Source of the DNA: an uncultured Treponema sp.
GTDB taxonomy: Bacteria > Spirochaetota > Spirochaetia > Treponematales > Treponemataceae
DNA: 6,040 bases
NCBI GenBank assembly: GCA_905373565.1
Contig: CAJPTT010000159.1
Span: 1-6,040 of the forward strand
Reading direction: 5' to 3'
Positions 4,328 through 6,040 of the stretch are shown in pieces (within the stretch, counting starts at the first letter, position 1; each line of letters starts with the position of its first letter). Below the pieces are notes generated by a model, which worked only from the letters and a program-made list of their open reading frames with translations, had not been told where the DNA came from and did not search any database. Position numbers and translations under genes: made by a program.

Positions 4328-6001
4328 ATGATTCGTATAAAACACTTTCAGGCTGCGTTATACCGCTGGACTGCCGTATTTATGCGGCCTTTTTTTATGC
4401 CCATCGCCGGTATTACTGCTTTCACGTTTCTAGGAAATTACATTGGAACGTATGAACCCTTGTTTACCGGACAAATTATCGATTCTTTAACGGCAAAAAA
4501 TAGTCCGCTTTTTTGGTGGATGATAGTGCTGGTAACGGCCGTTCAGCTCGGCGGCCTTTTATTTTCGCTTATCGGTTCATGGATACAGTATCTGCTGCAA
4601 AAAAAGATCACCGTTTACACGGAATCGCGCTTGTTTTTAAACATACTACATATACCGCCGCACAGTGTTGCCGCGTCGAAGAGGGGAAAAATACTCAATG
4701 TATTCCTCAGCGATCTTGCCGCGGTAACCGGTATTTATACGCAGCAGCTGCCGGCTTTGCTTATTGCTGCCGCTACGATGACCGTTATCGGGTTCCGGTT
4801 AGCACGTATCGACATCTTCTTTTTTTGCTTAACGGCAATTTTTTCTATTGTACCCGTTTTTCTTACACATTATTTCGGAAAAAAACAGGCAGCGGTAACG
4901 GAGATACAGCGCATGCAGCAGGATCAATATACCGCTTTTATTGATGAATCACTCATCGGTTTACATGAAATTAAAAACTATTCCGCTGCGCGTTTTTTTA
5001 AGCAGAGATTTCAACTGCTGTTAGCCGCTATTTTTTCCTATTTGAAAAAATCTACTTTTTTGGATATGCGCGCATCGGCGGCGTCATTTACTGCAAACTT
5101 TATAACAAATATGGCACTTTTTATCATCGTCGGCTATTCGGTCTTAACCGGCAAAAACACCGTCGGAACCATTGTCGCAGCGCTGATGTATTCACAACAG
5201 TTCCGCTCGCTCGTTTCCTCCTGTGCGGAAACCTACAAGGGGATTATCATCGCGCTCGTATCCGCCGAACGTGTAAAAGACTGTTTTGATGCCCGCGCCG
5301 AAATAAACGGTATTTCAAGAAGCCGAACAAAGGAGATGCATAAAGAACTCCGTATCGCGGATTTATCGTTTTCTTATACCGGAACTTATTTTTTATTCCG
5401 GCATTTTAACGCCGTCTTTACCTTCCCTCATTTGTATATCGTGAAAGGGGAAAACGGATGCGGAAAAACCACACTGCTGAATATTATTGCGGGAACCGTT
5501 AGCACGATGCCTCCGGCTCAAACCGGATTGCAGAGGATATCGCTAGGAAGCGGAAGTATTACCTTTGCAGGCTTCGGTTCAACTACCGTTTCCTACGTCA
5601 GCCAAAATCCTTTCATTTTTTCCGATACGGTATTGCATAACCTCACTTTAGGAAAGCCTGTAAATCCGGAGGAACTTACCGCTGTACTGAAAAAAACGCG
5701 GCTTCTGCAAGTAATCGAAGCACTGCCGCAAGGAATGGAAACGGAACTAGGCGGAAACGGATATGTGCTTTCTCAAGGGCAGTGTCAACGGCTTGCATTA
5801 GCACGATGTCTGCTGCACGGCTCCGATATCATTCTTTTTGACGAAGCGGAAACAGCTCTTGACACCGAAAGCGCAGACGCTTTGGAACGTATTCTTTCGG
5901 AACTGAAAGTCTCAAAGCTCATCCTCATGGTAACACACGGTAACCGTTATGATCACATTGCGGATGATACATTGCAATTGAGAGAAACGCAGAACGAGTA
6001 A
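4328..6001 (+). CDS. ABC exporter (fused membrane and ATPase domains), probable peptide exporter
   Basis: The protein has 557 residues, the normal size for a half-transporter that works as a homodimer. The membrane domain has about six hydrophobic segments, near 21-40, 62-84, 141-157, 162-183, 253-273 and 277-291. The ATPase domain is complete: Walker A GENGCGKT (374-381), Q-loop Gln 426 (YVSQNPFIF), signature LSQGQ (481-485, for the usual LSGGQ), Walker B IILFDE (501-506) with the catalytic Glu, D-loop ALD (510-512) and H-loop His 537 (VTHG). There is no N-terminal C39 peptidase domain, so it does not itself cut a leader, unlike many bacteriocin exporters. The start lies four bases after the stop of the previous gene without a clear ribosome binding site, which suggests translational coupling. 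In this operon the likely cargo is the modified peptide, exported or pumped out as self-protection. No terminator is visible in the 39 bases after the stop, so the operon may continue. Confidence 0.92.
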   Translation: MIRIKHFQAALYRWTAVFMRPFFMPIAGITAFTFLGNYIGTYEPLFTGQIIDSLTAKNSPLFWWMIVLVTAVQLGGLLFSLIGSWIQYLLQKKITVYTESRLFLNILHIPPHSVAASKRGKILNVFLSDLAAVTGIYTQQLPALLIAAATMTVIGFRLARIDIFFFCLTAIFSIVPVFLTHYFGKKQAAVTEIQRMQQDQYTAFIDESLIGLHEIKNYSAARFFKQRFQLLLAAIFSYLKKSTFLDMRASAASFTANFITNMALFIIVGYSVLTGKNTVGTIVAALMYSQQFRSLVSSCAETYKGIIIALVSAERVKDCFDARAEINGISRSRTKEMHKELRIADLSFSYTGTYFLFRHFNAVFTFPHLYIVKGENGCGKTTLLNIIAGTVSTMPPAQTGLQRISLGSGSITFAGFGSTTVSYVSQNPFIFSDTVLHNLTLGKPVNPEELTAVLKKTRLLQVIEALPQGMETELGGNGYVLSQGQCQRLALARCLLHGSDIILFDEAETALDTESADALERILSELKVSKLILMVTHGNRYDHIADDTLQLRETQNE

Positions 6002-6040
6002 ATCCCCTTTTTTATGCTGAGCCCCTGCCCCATTATAAAT

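Noticed and set aside
4513..4944. 143-residue + strand frame inside the exporter gene
   Set aside because: It lies wholly within the ABC exporter in another frame, and the exporter has all its family motifs.
6002..6040. Operon terminator after the exporter
   Set aside because: The stretch has a short T-run but no stem ahead of it that I can pair, so no terminator is called.

Overview
The window looks like chromosomal DNA of a spirochaete, most likely a host-associated Treponema. This rests mainly on the N-terminal part of a secreted protein at the left edge, which resembles treponemal OmpA-domain proteins, and on general codon and AT/GC texture. It is recognition by eye, not a database result, and only moderately sure.

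Left part (1-1290), reading leftwards: a secreted, probably OmpA-family protein runs off the left edge (1-554). An intergenic stretch follows, with a terminator-like hairpin on the + strand (658-704) that carries two copies of an anti-Shine-Dalgarno-like octamer, and a 79-base interrupted palindrome (793-871). Next is a tRNA with anticodon CAT (926-998, minus), with a near-perfect sigma-70 promoter and its own terminator. The 5'-truncated remnant of another minus-strand gene (1076-1285) is cut off where the next module begins.

Right part (1277-6001), reading rightwards: a cassette for a ribosomally made, post-translationally modified peptide (RiPP). A near-consensus promoter (TTGACA-N17-TATACT) drives a 79-residue precursor with a 7-cysteine C-terminal core (1384-1623). 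A second precursor (1643-1883) has a related leader, but its 9-cysteine core is one base out of frame with it. Removing one G from a run of five gives a protein of exactly 79 residues. About 380 bases without a + strand gene follow. Most of this folds on paper into a closed, multi-helix RNA domain (1966-2208) with a possible promoter just before it. Then come a radical SAM/SPASM maturase with a PqqD-like N-terminal recognition domain (2265-3785), a small secreted protein of unknown function (3808-4323) and a one-chain ABC exporter (4328-6001).

How the genes would work together (inference from family knowledge): the maturase recognises the shared leader through its N-terminal domain and installs radical-derived crosslinks, probably thioethers, on the cysteine-rich cores. 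The exporter moves the product out. The secreted protein may act in the periplasm as immunity, chaperone or processing partner. No leader peptidase is visible, and the exporter has no C39 peptidase domain, so leader removal must be supplied elsewhere or may not occur. The most notable points are the frameshifted second precursor, the structured intergenic RNA and the RiPP cassette itself in a spirochaete.
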